A stretch of 64,000 bases of DNA from an uncultured Clostridia bacterium (GTDB taxonomy: Bacteria > Bacillota > Clostridia > Lachnospirales > CAG-274): positions 62,001 through 126,000 of the forward strand of contig CALWSK010000004.1 in NCBI GenBank assembly GCA_944384195.1. The letters are read 5' to 3'. Below the pieces are notes generated by a model. The model was not told where the DNA came from. It ran no database searches and saw only the letters and a list, made by a program, of their open reading frames with translations. Made by a program: the position numbers and the translations under genes. Positions 8,076 to 17,044 of this stretch are shown here, piece after piece (within the stretch, counting starts at the first letter, position 1; each line of letters opens with the position of its first letter).

Positions 8076-9224
8076 ATGGATTCTAAAAATTTTTTTAAAA
8101 ATAACAAAAGATATTTTAAGTTTAGTATTTGTTTAATATTAGTAGCTATAGTTACTATTGTGTTTTTTAGATCTTCTTCCAATCTAGACATAACATTAGT
8201 ATATAAAGAAGCTAGAGATATTTTATCACCATTTATATATGGTATAGGTATAGCTTATATATTAAATTCTAATTTAAAGTTTTTAGAAGCATCTGTTTTT
8301 AAAAATATAAAGAAAAAGAATATAAAAAGAGGTTTATCTATAACAACTACATATGTTTTGTTATTTAGTTTTTTAATTTGGCTTATAAGCTATCTTTTAC
8401 CGGAAATAAGAAATAGTCTTTTTGATGTTAGTGAATATTTTAAAAATTTTGATATTAATAGTTTTGACAAAATGATAAAAGAAAATATTCCTATAGATAA
8501 TAAGACTATAGAAGAGATAACAGTTTATATGCAGGATATTTTAGCAAAATTTTTAAAAGAATTCCCCAACTATGCTAAAAAAATTCTATCAAGCACAATT
8601 AATATTGCTTCTGTAATTTTAAATGTTATACTAGGTATAGTTATATCTATATATATCTTATTTGATAAAGAAAATATAGCTAAAAGAAGTAGAAAAATAA
8701 CTTTTGCTATATTACCTAAAAAAACAGCCATTTCTTTAATAAATTTTTGTAAAGAATCTAATTCTACATTTGAAAAATTTTTTGTGGGGAAAATAATAGA
8801 TTCTACAATAATAGGTCTTATATTTTTTGCCGGAGCAAGTCTTTTAAAAGCACCATTTGCAGTATTACTTAGTATAATAATAGCAGTTACAAATATGATT
8901 CCATTTTTTGGACCTTTTATAGGAGCAATACCTACAGTTTTTATAACTCTTATGTTTGATATATCAAATCCATTAAAAGCAGTATGGATAACTATTTTTA
9001 TTTTACTTTTACAACAATTTGATGGGAATATTTTAGGGCCTAAAATTTTAGGGGATTCTATAGGAGTAAAACCTATAGGAATTATTTTCGCGATTATTGT
9101 TGGAGGGGCAATATTTGGACCAGCTGGAATGTTTTTTGGAGTTCCTATATTTGCCGTTATATTCTCCACTTTTAATAAATTTATAGACAAAAAATATTTT
9201 GAAAAATACGGAGAGAAAAATTAA
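8076..9224 (+). CDS. AI-2E family transporter (YtvI/PerM-like permease)
   Basis: A 382-residue membrane protein. The ATG at 8076 is chosen because GGAGGT sits 5 bp upstream; an earlier ATG at 8055 lies before that site. About seven to eight spans flank a central amphipathic region (residues 120-200), and the C-terminal half carries the family block with IPFFGPFIGAIPT, QQFDGNILGPKILG and GGAIFGPAGMFFGVP. The family includes AI-2 exporters and Na+/H+ antiporters, so the substrate is not predictable. The next gene overlaps its stop by one base, so the two are coupled. Confidence 0.85.
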   Translation: MDSKNFFKNNKRYFKFSICLILVAIVTIVFFRSSSNLDITLVYKEARDILSPFIYGIGIAYILNSNLKFLEASVFKNIKKKNIKRGLSITTTYVLLFSFLIWLISYLLPEIRNSLFDVSEYFKNFDINSFDKMIKENIPIDNKTIEEITVYMQDILAKFLKEFPNYAKKILSSTINIASVILNVILGIVISIYILFDKENIAKRSRKITFAILPKKTAISLINFCKESNSTFEKFFVGKIIDSTIIGLIFFAGASLLKAPFAVLLSIIIAVTNMIPFFGPFIGAIPTVFITLMFDISNPLKAVWITIFILLLQQFDGNILGPKILGDSIGVKPIGIIFAIIVGGAIFGPAGMFFGVPIFAVIFSTFNKFIDKKYFEKYGEKN

Positions 9225-10123
9225 TGAATACACCAAAGAATGCAAATTTATTTATGTTTATTTTATTAATGTTTGTAGGTTTTATTATACTTGGAGTTTT
9301 TTCTATCTTAAATATGATATTTCCTATTTTAGCTACACCTGAGTATACTTGGGTTTTACAAGTAATATCCTCAGTTTTTAACTTTTTTGTACCTATACTT
9401 ATATTTATGTTAATTAAAAAGATTAAGTTTACAGATATAGTTCCGGTTAAAAAGGTTAGCTTAAAAAATATTATTTTTATAGTTATTTTAAGCTTTTTAG
9501 TTCAACCTATACCAGAACTTATAGGAAATATAACAAATGTATTCTTCCAAGATAAAGTATCTGAGACTTTAAATAGCTTTGCAACTCTTAGTTATCCTAT
9601 AAGTATTTTAGTTATTGGTATAGCACCAGCTATTTTTGAAGAGCTTGCCTTTCGTGGAGCTATTTTAACAGGATTTAGAAAAAGTGGGTTTTGGATTGGG
9701 ATATTTATATCAAGTCTGTATTTTGGAATGATACATCTTACAATAACACAGCTTTTTTACACTTTTGTATCTGGTATATTTTTTGCATTTTTAGTAAAAT
9801 GTACAGGATCTATATTATCTAGTATTTTAGCTCACTTTATAATAAATAGCACACAAATAACATATACTTATTTAATTCAGAAGATTATTCCAAATGTAGA
9901 AATTACTTATAGTAAGTTAACATTAGCAGATATTATTCCATCAGTGTGGAAAGTGATAATTAGTTTACCTTTTTTAGCATTTTTTATATATCTGTTTATA
10001 AAAAATAATAAAGAATATATAAAAGAAGAAAAAAGCATACCAAAAACAGAATCTAAAGTATTTGGTATATTATTCTTTATAAATATCATTACATATATAG
10101 TTATTATGCAAATTATAAAATAA
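9224..10123 (+). CDS. CPBP family intramembrane metalloprotease (second of two)
   Basis: A 299-residue protein with about eight spans. EELAFRGA (EExxxR), FGMIHLT and SSILAHFIIN supply the CPBP active-site residues in order. The region from AILTGFRK to the final HFIIN aligns closely with the protein encoded at 135, including SSLYFGM, indicating a duplication. The start overlaps the transporter stop (TAATG), so it is the second gene of a two-gene operon ended by a strong bidirectional terminator. Its function (processing, immunity or stress) is not inferable. Confidence 0.85.
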   Translation: MNTPKNANLFMFILLMFVGFIILGVFSILNMIFPILATPEYTWVLQVISSVFNFFVPILIFMLIKKIKFTDIVPVKKVSLKNIIFIVILSFLVQPIPELIGNITNVFFQDKVSETLNSFATLSYPISILVIGIAPAIFEELAFRGAILTGFRKSGFWIGIFISSLYFGMIHLTITQLFYTFVSGIFFAFLVKCTGSILSSILAHFIINSTQITYTYLIQKIIPNVEITYSKLTLADIIPSVWKVIISLPFLAFFIYLFIKNNKEYIKEEKSIPKTESKVFGILFFINIITYIVIMQIIK

Positions 10124-10153
10124 AAAAAGCCGTACTATGATACGGCTTTTTTT
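10123..10153. terminator. Bidirectional intrinsic terminator between convergent genes
   Basis: AAAAAAGCCGTA and TACGGCTTTTTTT enclose CTATGA. Poly-A on one side and poly-T on the other serve both the second CPBP gene (+) and the U32 gene (-). Confidence 0.92.
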
Positions 10154-10156
10154 GTG

Positions 10157-11419
10157 CTAAATATCTTCTGGGAATACTGGATTATCGCTTTCTTTTCTCA
10201 TCATATCAAAAGGTTTAACTGGCTTATCTACTTTAATTTTTAAAAGTTGTTGTGGGTGCGGAGCTTCTTCTACTTTGTTTCCATCTATATCATACATTTC
10301 TACTATTTTTTGTGTAAAGTTTTCTCCATTAGCAGTTAAAAATTCTACTTCTTCACCACATACAAATTTATTTCTTTGTTCTATTATAGCAAAACCAGTT
10401 GTATCATCATATTCTTTTACCATACCGGCAAAATCATATATTCTTACATAAGAATTTGAAGTATAAACTTGAGCATCTTCTGTAGGTTTATTTAAGAAAA
10501 AGCCAGTTGTATATCCACGATAGCTAGATTTTTTAAGTTCATCTAAATAGTAAGATTTTTTGCTTTCGTATAGCTTAGGGTCTTTTAAATAGTCATCTAT
10601 AGCTTCTCTATAAGCTTTAACAACTGCTCCAACATAATAAGAAGTTTTTATTCTTCCTTCTATTTTAAAGCTATATACGCTACTTTCTATAAGCTCTGGT
10701 ATATATTCTATCATACATAAATCTTTAGAATTAAAGATATAAGTTCCTCTTTCATCTTCTTCTATATGATGATATTCATTAGGTCTTGTTTCTTCTACTA
10801 TTTTATATTTCCAACGGCAAGATTGAGCACAAGCTCCTCTGTTGGCATCTCTATTAGTAAAGTAGTTGCTAAGTAGACATCTTCCTGAATATGCCATACA
10901 CATAGCGCCATGTACAAATGCTTCTATTTCTAGTCCTTCTACCTTATCTGTTAAATCTTTTATTTCTTTAAGCGACATTTCTCTAGCCATAACTACTCTA
11001 GTAGCTCCAAGATTTTGCCAAAACTTAGCTGTTTGGTAGTTTGTTGTATTAGCTTGAGTACTTATATGAACGTCCATATTAGGTACTACATCACGCACTA
11101 TAGAAAACATACCGGCATCTGCTACAATAACTCCATCTACATTTATTCTTTCTAGCTCTTTTAGATAGTTTACTAGTTTGTCAGAATTTATATCAGAGTT
11201 ATGAGCAAATATATTACAAGTTACAAATACTTTAGCATTATGGCTATGAGCAAATTTAACTCCTTCTTCCATTTCCTCTATACTAAAGTTTTTAGCTTTT
11301 GCACGAAGTCCAAATGCATTTCCTCCAAGGTATACAGCATCTGCTCCATATAATACAGCTACTTTAAGCTTTTCTAAATCTCCTGCGGGGGCTAATAATT
11401 CTACCTTTTTTTGTTCCAT
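10157..11419 (-). CDS. trhP: U32 family protein, probable tRNA U34 hydroxylase TrhP
   Basis: A 420-residue U32 protein beginning with LLAPAGDLEKLKVAVLYGAD and containing SGRCLLSNYF and RGACAQSCRW, whose cysteines probably bind an iron-sulfur cluster. Formerly called collagenase-like peptidases, TrhP proteins make 5-hydroxyuridine at tRNA position 34 from prephenate-dependent chemistry. It follows trmR with a one-base overlap, as in the Bacillus yrrL-yrrM-yrrN-yrrO block, where TrmR methylates the product. Bacillus has two adjacent TrhP proteins; only one is present here. The functional call rests on motif plus neighbour; a protease role is the old, weakly supported alternative. Confidence 0.85.
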   Translation of the reverse strand: MEQKKVELLAPAGDLEKLKVAVLYGADAVYLGGNAFGLRAKAKNFSIEEMEEGVKFAHSHNAKVFVTCNIFAHNSDINSDKLVNYLKELERINVDGVIVADAGMFSIVRDVVPNMDVHISTQANTTNYQTAKFWQNLGATRVVMAREMSLKEIKDLTDKVEGLEIEAFVHGAMCMAYSGRCLLSNYFTNRDANRGACAQSCRWKYKIVEETRPNEYHHIEEDERGTYIFNSKDLCMIEYIPELIESSVYSFKIEGRIKTSYYVGAVVKAYREAIDDYLKDPKLYESKKSYYLDELKKSSYRGYTTGFFLNKPTEDAQVYTSNSYVRIYDFAGMVKEYDDTTGFAIIEQRNKFVCGEEVEFLTANGENFTQKIVEMYDIDGNKVEEAPHPQQLLKIKVDKPVKPFDMMRKESDNPVFPEDI

Positions 11420-12087
11420 TATATATCAATTCCTTCCATTTTTTCTTTTTTATAGCATATAGCTACTCCATCTCCTATAGTTAGAATAGAAGTTTCTAAT
11501 GCTTTATTTTGTGTTATTTCTTTTAAAAAATCATTTAATCTATAATGAATAGTGCGTTGCCTTTTTACAATTTCTTCTTTAGGCTTTGCTACATCTCCAT
11601 TTTGTAATATATCATCGGCAATTATAATGCCTCCAACTTCCAAAAGGCGATATACATCTTTTAAGATATTTATATATTGTCCTTTTCCAGCGTCCATAAA
11701 TATAACATCATATTTTCCATCTAGATTTTTTAAAACCTCGTTTGCATCTCCTTCTATTAGATTTATTTTATCTTCAAGCCCTAGATTTTTTATATTTTGT
11801 TTTGCTTTTTCTATCATTACAGGGTATCTTTCTATAGTAGTGACTGTTCCTCCTTCTTGTAAAAATGAAGACATAAGACTACTAGAAAATCCAACAGCAC
11901 ACCCTATTTCTAATATTTTTTTAGGCTTTTTTATAGATAACAAAACAGACATAAGTCTTACAACATCATTTGGTATTATAGGTACATTTTCTTTATAAGA
12001 TTTTTCTTGTAATAATCCAAGCTCTCCTTCTGTTTTTGGTAATAAATCATCTAGGAAATCTTGTAAATGTTTATCTATTAAAGACAT
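11419..12087 (-). CDS. trmR: O-methyltransferase, probable tRNA 5-hydroxyuridine methyltransferase TrmR
   Basis: A 222-residue class I methyltransferase of the COMT/YrrM family. Motif I is ILEIGCAVGFSSSLM; VIFMDAGKGQY and IIADDILQNG supply the metal-binding aspartates of this Mg2+-dependent family. The gene order mltG-trmR-trhP matches yrrL-yrrM-yrrN of Bacillus, where YrrM (TrmR) converts ho5U34 to mo5U34 in tRNAs. The stop overlaps the trhP start and the start lies 12 bp after mltG, so all three are one operon. Confidence 0.88.
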   Translation of the reverse strand: MSLIDKHLQDFLDDLLPKTEGELGLLQEKSYKENVPIIPNDVVRLMSVLLSIKKPKKILEIGCAVGFSSSLMSSFLQEGGTVTTIERYPVMIEKAKQNIKNLGLEDKINLIEGDANEVLKNLDGKYDVIFMDAGKGQYINILKDVYRLLEVGGIIIADDILQNGDVAKPKEEIVKRQRTIHYRLNDFLKEITQNKALETSILTIGDGVAICYKKEKMEGIDI

Positions 12088-12099
12088 AATAACTTCTCC

Positions 12100-13221
12100 T
12101 TAATTAAATACTTTTACATAGTTTTCTTTTGCTCTTAAAAATTCATCATAGTTACCAGTAAAAAAATGTTCTCCAGAGGATAAATCTTTAACAACGTAAT
12201 AAATGAAATCTGTTTTTGCAGGGTTAACAACAGCTTTTATTGTATCTATGCTAGGATTTGATATAGGGCCTACTGGTAGACCATCTATAAAATATGTGTT
12301 ATAAGCAGATTCTATTTCTGTATCTGATATAAGCACACGGTCTGTATGTTGTTTTTTTGCATATAAAACAGTTGCGTCCATTTGTAGTTTCATACCTTGT
12401 TTTAATCTGTTATATACAACAGATGCTACTATTGGTTTTTCCTCTGGCAATTTTACTTCTTTTTCTATTATAGAGGCTATAGTTACAACTTCATCTGTAG
12501 TAAGATTTAGAGCTTTTGCTTTTTCGCTTATATCTTTTGTATAAAGCTCATTAAACCTTGATAAAAGCTTATTTACTATAGATTCGCCTGTTTCTTCGCT
12601 AGATAGGTAGTAAGTATCTGGATATAAATAGCCCTCTAATTTATTTACTCTTGCTTTATCTTGAGGCAAGTTTTTTAAAAAAGGATAGTCATAAGAAATA
12701 GTATTACAAGCAGACATAAATTCATCATAAGAAACTATGCCGATACTATTAAGGGTTCTTGCTATATCTTCTTGTGTATCTCCTTCTTTTACAAGTAGTT
12801 TTATTCCTTTTATTTGAGAAGGGTTTTGCAAGATAGATACAACTTGTTGATAGTCCATATTAGTATCTAGCTCAAATTCTCCAGCTTTAAAATTTTCACA
12901 ATATCCATCTTTTTTTGCTTTTAAGTAAAAAAGATTAGCATCATCTACAATTCCGGCTCTTTTTAGAGCTCTTGCTATTTCTTTAGGATTTGTACCAGTT
13001 TTTACTGCTATATTTACTACTGTTTTAGCACCACCAGTAGAATTTTTTATGCCTCCTAGTTTATATAAAGAATATAAATTGAATGAAACAATTCCTATAC
13101 CAATTATAAATACTAAAAAAATGACAAAAAATATTATACCGACAAGATTTTTCTTCTTTTTTCTTTTTTTCTTTTTGCCACCATTTTTTTTAGGTGATGT
13201 AGATTTTTTAGAATTATCCAT
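12100..13221 (-). CDS. mltG: Endolytic murein transglycosylase MltG
   Basis: A 373-residue YceG/MltG protein. Residues 1-25 are an unusually lysine-rich cytoplasmic tail (PKKNGGKKKKRKKKK), then one membrane span (about 27-50), a LysM-like subdomain and the catalytic domain. IASIIEKEVK contains the catalytic glutamate; VYNRLKQGMKLQMDATV and GLPVGPISNPS are family motifs. MltG cuts nascent glycan strands at the outer face of the membrane and sets strand length. GAGAGGT precedes the start. It heads the mltG-trmR-trhP operon. Confidence 0.93.
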   Translation of the reverse strand: MDNSKKSTSPKKNGGKKKKRKKKKNLVGIIFFVIFLVFIIGIGIVSFNLYSLYKLGGIKNSTGGAKTVVNIAVKTGTNPKEIARALKRAGIVDDANLFYLKAKKDGYCENFKAGEFELDTNMDYQQVVSILQNPSQIKGIKLLVKEGDTQEDIARTLNSIGIVSYDEFMSACNTISYDYPFLKNLPQDKARVNKLEGYLYPDTYYLSSEETGESIVNKLLSRFNELYTKDISEKAKALNLTTDEVVTIASIIEKEVKLPEEKPIVASVVYNRLKQGMKLQMDATVLYAKKQHTDRVLISDTEIESAYNTYFIDGLPVGPISNPSIDTIKAVVNPAKTDFIYYVVKDLSSGEHFFTGNYDEFLRAKENYVKVFN

Positions 13222-13597
13222 ATAATTACCTCTCTTAAAATAAATACAACTTTAGCTAACTTTGCTTAATAATTCTTAGGTTTAGTAATATATAAATTAA
13301 AAATATATAAAATATTATTAAAATTTATATTACTAAATGCAGTAAATTTTTGCTTGCATTTATGACTATATTTTAATCTCTATTAAAATACAGTAAATTT
13401 AGTATAAAATATTTATTTAATAGTGTCAATATGGCAATTGATTTGTAAATATTAGATATAAAATAATTATTAACTAATTTTTGTTAAATTAACAATATAT
13501 TTTAAAGATTTATAATTTTTATATGTTTTAATATAAGCTTGTTTTTTATATTATATATGCTATAATTATGCTATCAATATTTATAGGAGGGTTATTT
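13222..13597. other. Divergent intergenic region mltG / ecfA with inverted repeats
   Basis: No gene seen in about 375 bp of very AT-rich DNA between divergent operons. An imperfect inverted repeat, TTTAGTAATATATAAATT (13281-13298) against AATTTATATTACTAAA (13322-13337), is followed at once by AAATGCA (13335-13341) against TGCATTT (13355-13361). Both could be operators or simply AT-rich cruciforms. The ecfA promoter sits at the right end. Confidence 0.55.
13539..13566 (+). promoter_or_regulatory. Promoter of the ecfA-ecfT-truA operon
   Basis: TTGTTT, 16-bp spacer, TATAAT with an extended -10 (TGCTATAAT), about 31 bp before the ATG. Confidence 0.65.
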
Positions 13598-15337
13598 ATG
13601 AAGTTTTTGCAGATTAAAAACCTATCTTTTTATTATAGTGTTCATGATGAACAGACAGAAGAGGTAAAAAAATATAAGGCTTTAGATGATATATCATTAG
13701 AGATAGAAGAGGGGAGTTTTGTATGTATTCTTGGGCATAATGGTTGTGGAAAATCTACTCTTGCAAAGCATCTAAATGCTACTTTATTAAGCTCTAGCGG
13801 AGAAGTTATTGTAGAAGGGTTATCTAGCAATAACCCAAGCGATATATGGGAGATAAGAAAGCGAGTTGGAATGGTTTTTCAAAATCCAGATAATCAACTA
13901 GTAGCTACAATTGTGGAAGACGATGTAGCATTTGGGGTTGAAAATCTTGGATTAGATAGACAGACTATGCTAGATAGGATAGATTTTGCTTTAGATGCCG
14001 TAGATATGCAACAGTTTAGATATAGTAACTTGGCTTATTTATCTGGAGGGCAGAAGCAAAGAGTAGCTATAGCGGGTATACTTGCTATGCAACCTAAGTG
14101 TATAGTACTTGATGAGCCTACTGCTATGCTAGATCCAAAGGGCAGAAAAGAAATTTTAGAAACTATAAAATATTTAAATAAAGAAAAGAAAATAACTATC
14201 ATTTTAATAACGCATCATATGGAAGAAGTGGTAGATAGTGATAGGCTTATTGTTATGGAAAAAGGCAAAGTTGTTTTAGATGATAAGCCGGTTAATGTAT
14301 TTAAAAATGTAGATTTATTAAAAGAGCTAAAACTTGATATACCAGAGGCTATAAAAATAGCAAATGGGCTTAAAAGTAAAAATATAAATCTTGATAGCCT
14401 TTCTATAGAAGACTTAGCTAATAAACTTTTAGATATAGGATTTAACAAAGATAAGATATATATAGAGCATAAGGAAAAGCAAGTTTATAATGAGCATATC
14501 ATAGAGCTAAAAAATATAGGACATATATATTCTAAAGATACAATATTTGAAAAAAGGGCTTTAAAAGATATAAATTTGGATATAAAAAATGGAGAATTTT
14601 TTGGAATAATTGGACATACTGGTAGTGGCAAATCTACTCTTATACAAATTTTAAATGCTCTTATAAAAGCTAATGAGGGAGAATTATATATAAATAGGGA
14701 AAATATTTATAATAAAAATATTAGCTTAAAATCTATAAGGCAAAAAGTAGGGGTTGTATTTCAATATCCAGAATATCAGTTATTTGAGGAGAGCGTTTTT
14801 AAGGACGTTGCCTTTGCTCCTACTAATATGGGACTTTCTAAGGAAGAAATAGAAAAAAGGACTATAGAAGCTCTTGATATAGTAGGGCTTGATAGCTCTT
14901 ATTATAATAAGTCTCCTTTTGAGCTATCTGGAGGAGAAAAAAGAAGAGTAGCTGTTGCCGGAATTCTGGCTATGAAACCAGATGTTTTAGTTTTTGATGA
15001 GCTAGCCTCTGGACTTGACCCTATAGGGAGAGATGAAATTTTTAGCAAGATAAAAAATATGCAACAAATGGGTATAACTATTGTTTTTGTATCTCATAGC
15101 ATGGATGATGTTGCTTTTCTTTGCGATAGAGTAGCTGTTCTTAATAAAGGAGAGCTTATCTTAAAAGGGGATACAAAAGAAGTTTTCAAAAATGTAGAAA
15201 TTTTAATAAAAGCTGGCTTAGATATACCAAAATGTAGTAAGCTATTTTATATTTTAAACAAAAAAGGGTATAACTTTGATGAGGCAGTTTTTACAACAGA
15301 AGAAGCTATAAAAATATTAGAAAAAGCCTTAATTTAG
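13598..15337 (+). CDS. ecfA: Fused energy-coupling factor ATPase EcfA1-EcfA2
   Basis: A 579-residue protein with two ABC ATPase domains in one chain (about 1-270 and 300-560). The first has Walker A GHNGCGKST, Q-loop VFQNPDNQ, signature LSGGQKQRV and Walker B VLDEPTAMLDP. The second has GHTGSGKST, VFQYPEYQ, LSGGEKRRV and VFDELASGLDP, in which the usual proline after the catalytic Asp-Glu is leucine. Group II ECF vitamin transporters usually use separate EcfA1 and EcfA2; the ecfT-truA context shows this is the general module serving several S components. The start is the ATG at 13598 after AGGAGGG; a longer reading from 13568 has no ribosome site. The fusion appears genuine because no stop or frame change separates the halves. 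Confidence 0.93.
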   Translation: MKFLQIKNLSFYYSVHDEQTEEVKKYKALDDISLEIEEGSFVCILGHNGCGKSTLAKHLNATLLSSSGEVIVEGLSSNNPSDIWEIRKRVGMVFQNPDNQLVATIVEDDVAFGVENLGLDRQTMLDRIDFALDAVDMQQFRYSNLAYLSGGQKQRVAIAGILAMQPKCIVLDEPTAMLDPKGRKEILETIKYLNKEKKITIILITHHMEEVVDSDRLIVMEKGKVVLDDKPVNVFKNVDLLKELKLDIPEAIKIANGLKSKNINLDSLSIEDLANKLLDIGFNKDKIYIEHKEKQVYNEHIIELKNIGHIYSKDTIFEKRALKDINLDIKNGEFFGIIGHTGSGKSTLIQILNALIKANEGELYINRENIYNKNISLKSIRQKVGVVFQYPEYQLFEESVFKDVAFAPTNMGLSKEEIEKRTIEALDIVGLDSSYYNKSPFELSGGEKRRVAVAGILAMKPDVLVFDELASGLDPIGRDEIFSKIKNMQQMGITIVFVSHSMDDVAFLCDRVAVLNKGELILKGDTKEVFKNVEILIKAGLDIPKCSKLFYILNKKGYNFDEAVFTTEEAIKILEKALI

Positions 15338-15420
15338 GCTAAAATAAGACATTATTTTTCTGTTGAAATGTTGAAAAACTTGTGAATAACTTATAAACTA
15401 TATGAAAGGATTTTTATATT

Positions 15421-16224
15421 ATGAATATTTCTTTAGGACAATATTATCCTGTAGATTCTGTGGTGCATAGGCTAGATGCAAGAATTAAAATAATATTAAC
15501 TATATGCTTTTTATTAGTAGTTTTTATATCTAAAACATTTATAGGTAATATGGTATCTTTTTTAGCTTTAGCCCTTGTTATATATCTTTCCAAAATACCT
15601 TTTAAGATAATTTTAAGAAGTTTTAGAGGAGTTGGATTTTTACTTATATTCACTCTTATAACTAATATGTTTTTTAATCAAAACGGCAAAATATTATTAG
15701 AGCTTGGATTTTTAAAAATAACAGCCGGAGGACTTATTTATTCTGGCAGAATGTTATTTAGGCTTTTTATTCTTATAGTAGCATCATTTATGCTAACTTT
15801 TACAACGCAAAGTTTAGATTTTGCAGACGGACTAGAGGCTCTTTTAAAACCACTTAAGAAAATAAAATTTCCAGCTCACGAAATAGCTATGATAATAACT
15901 ATAGCTCTTAGATTTATTCCAACTATTATGGAAGAATTTGAGAAAATAAAAAATGCCCAAATATCTAGGGGAGCAGATTTTGAAAGTGGAAATATAATAA
16001 AAAGGGTAAAAAACTATATACCTATACTTATACCTCTTTTTGTTTCTTCTTTTAAAAGAGCAGATGAGCTTGCTATGGCTATGGAATCTAGGTGCTATAG
16101 AGGAGATATAAATAGGACTAAGCTAAAACAGCTTAAAACTTCAAAAAATGATTATTTAGCTTTAATCTTATTTTTATTATATTTTTTGATAATATTAATA
16201 GTAAGATTTACTATAGAAAGATAG
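15421..16224 (+). CDS. ecfT: Energy-coupling factor transmembrane protein EcfT
   Basis: A 267-residue membrane protein with about five spans. It starts LGQYYPVDSVVHRLDARIK, the typical EcfT opening, and has the coupling-helix motif ELAMAMESRCYRGD near residues 220-233, which docks on the EcfA ATPases. EcfT joins the ATPases to interchangeable substrate-binding S proteins for vitamins or metal ions, which must be encoded elsewhere. It follows the fused ATPase after 83 bp and precedes truA by 9 bp. Confidence 0.94.
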   Translation: MNISLGQYYPVDSVVHRLDARIKIILTICFLLVVFISKTFIGNMVSFLALALVIYLSKIPFKIILRSFRGVGFLLIFTLITNMFFNQNGKILLELGFLKITAGGLIYSGRMLFRLFILIVASFMLTFTTQSLDFADGLEALLKPLKKIKFPAHEIAMIITIALRFIPTIMEEFEKIKNAQISRGADFESGNIIKRVKNYIPILIPLFVSSFKRADELAMAMESRCYRGDINRTKLKQLKTSKNDYLALILFLLYFLIILIVRFTIER

Positions 16225-16233
16225 GAAGAATTT

Positions 16234-16986
16234 ATGGAGCATAAAAACACTTTATTAACTTTAGCTTATGACGGAACAGATTATTTTGGTTGGCAAAGAC
16301 AAGAGGGCGTAAAAACTATTCAGGAAGAACTTGAAAAAGCACTATCTAAGCTATTAAAAAAAGAGGTTAATATAAGAGGTGCTAGTAGAACAGATGCGGG
16401 AGTACACGCTTTTTGCCAATTAGCTATTTTAAAAGAACCACATACAATACCTATAAATAGATTAGCACTTGCTATAAATTCTGCTCTAGATACAAAGGAT
16501 ATAGTGGTTAAAGATGCAATTTTAGTAAACGATAGCTTTCACCCACAAAATAGTGTATATAAAAAGTCTTATAGTTATAATATATATAATGCACCTTTTC
16601 AAAATCCATTATGTAGTAGATATAGCCATTTTGTACATAAACCTTTAGATATAGAGAAAATGAGACAAGCAAGCAAGGAGTTTATAGGTACATACGATTT
16701 TAAGGCTTTTTGTGCATCTAAAAGTATGGCAAAAACAACAGTAAGAACTATATATTCTTTGGACATAGAACAAAAAGATGAGCTTATATCTATAAATATA
16801 ACAGGAAATGGATTTTTATATAATATGGTTAGGATAATAGCAGGTACACTTATAGATGTTGGACTTTCTAAAAAGAAAAAAGAAGATATAAAAGAGATAA
16901 TATTTTCTAAAGATAGACAAAGAGCCGGTAAAACAAGTCCGGCTTGTGGACTTATCTTAAAGAATATATATTATAATTTAGATTAA
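16234..16986 (+). CDS. truA: tRNA pseudouridine(38-40) synthase TruA
   Basis: A 250-residue pseudouridine synthase. The catalytic aspartate is in GASRTDAGVHA; LAYDGTDYFGWQRQ at the N terminus and GNGFLYNMVRIIAG are TruA signatures. It isomerises uridines 38-40 in the anticodon arm. Linkage to ecfT is widely conserved in Firmicutes, but rplM and rpsI, which normally follow truA, are absent and recX comes instead. Confidence 0.95.
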   Translation: MEHKNTLLTLAYDGTDYFGWQRQEGVKTIQEELEKALSKLLKKEVNIRGASRTDAGVHAFCQLAILKEPHTIPINRLALAINSALDTKDIVVKDAILVNDSFHPQNSVYKKSYSYNIYNAPFQNPLCSRYSHFVHKPLDIEKMRQASKEFIGTYDFKAFCASKSMAKTTVRTIYSLDIEQKDELISINITGNGFLYNMVRIIAGTLIDVGLSKKKKEDIKEIIFSKDRQRAGKTSPACGLILKNIYYNLD

Positions 16987-16995
16987 GAAAATATT

Positions 16996-17022
16996 TTGTT
17001 GTTTATAGATTTATGGTATAAT
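16996..17022 (+). promoter_or_regulatory. Probable promoter of recX
   Basis: TATAAT at 17017-17022 with an upstream TGG (extended -10). TTGTTG 15 bp upstream is a fair -35. It lies in the 58-bp gap between truA and recX. Confidence 0.5.
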
Positions 17023-17044
17023 TAGGAAAGAATGAGGCAAAATT

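Noticed and set aside
8570..9190. 206-codon minus-strand frame antisense to the AI-2E transporter gene
   Set aside because: Lies wholly inside a well-supported gene, has no ribosome site, and its composition mirrors the hydrophobic codons of the sense strand.
11552..11998. 148-codon plus-strand frame antisense to trmR
   Set aside because: A shadow of a conserved methyltransferase gene; Ser/Phe/Ile-rich as expected for reverse frames of AT-rich genes, with no start signal.
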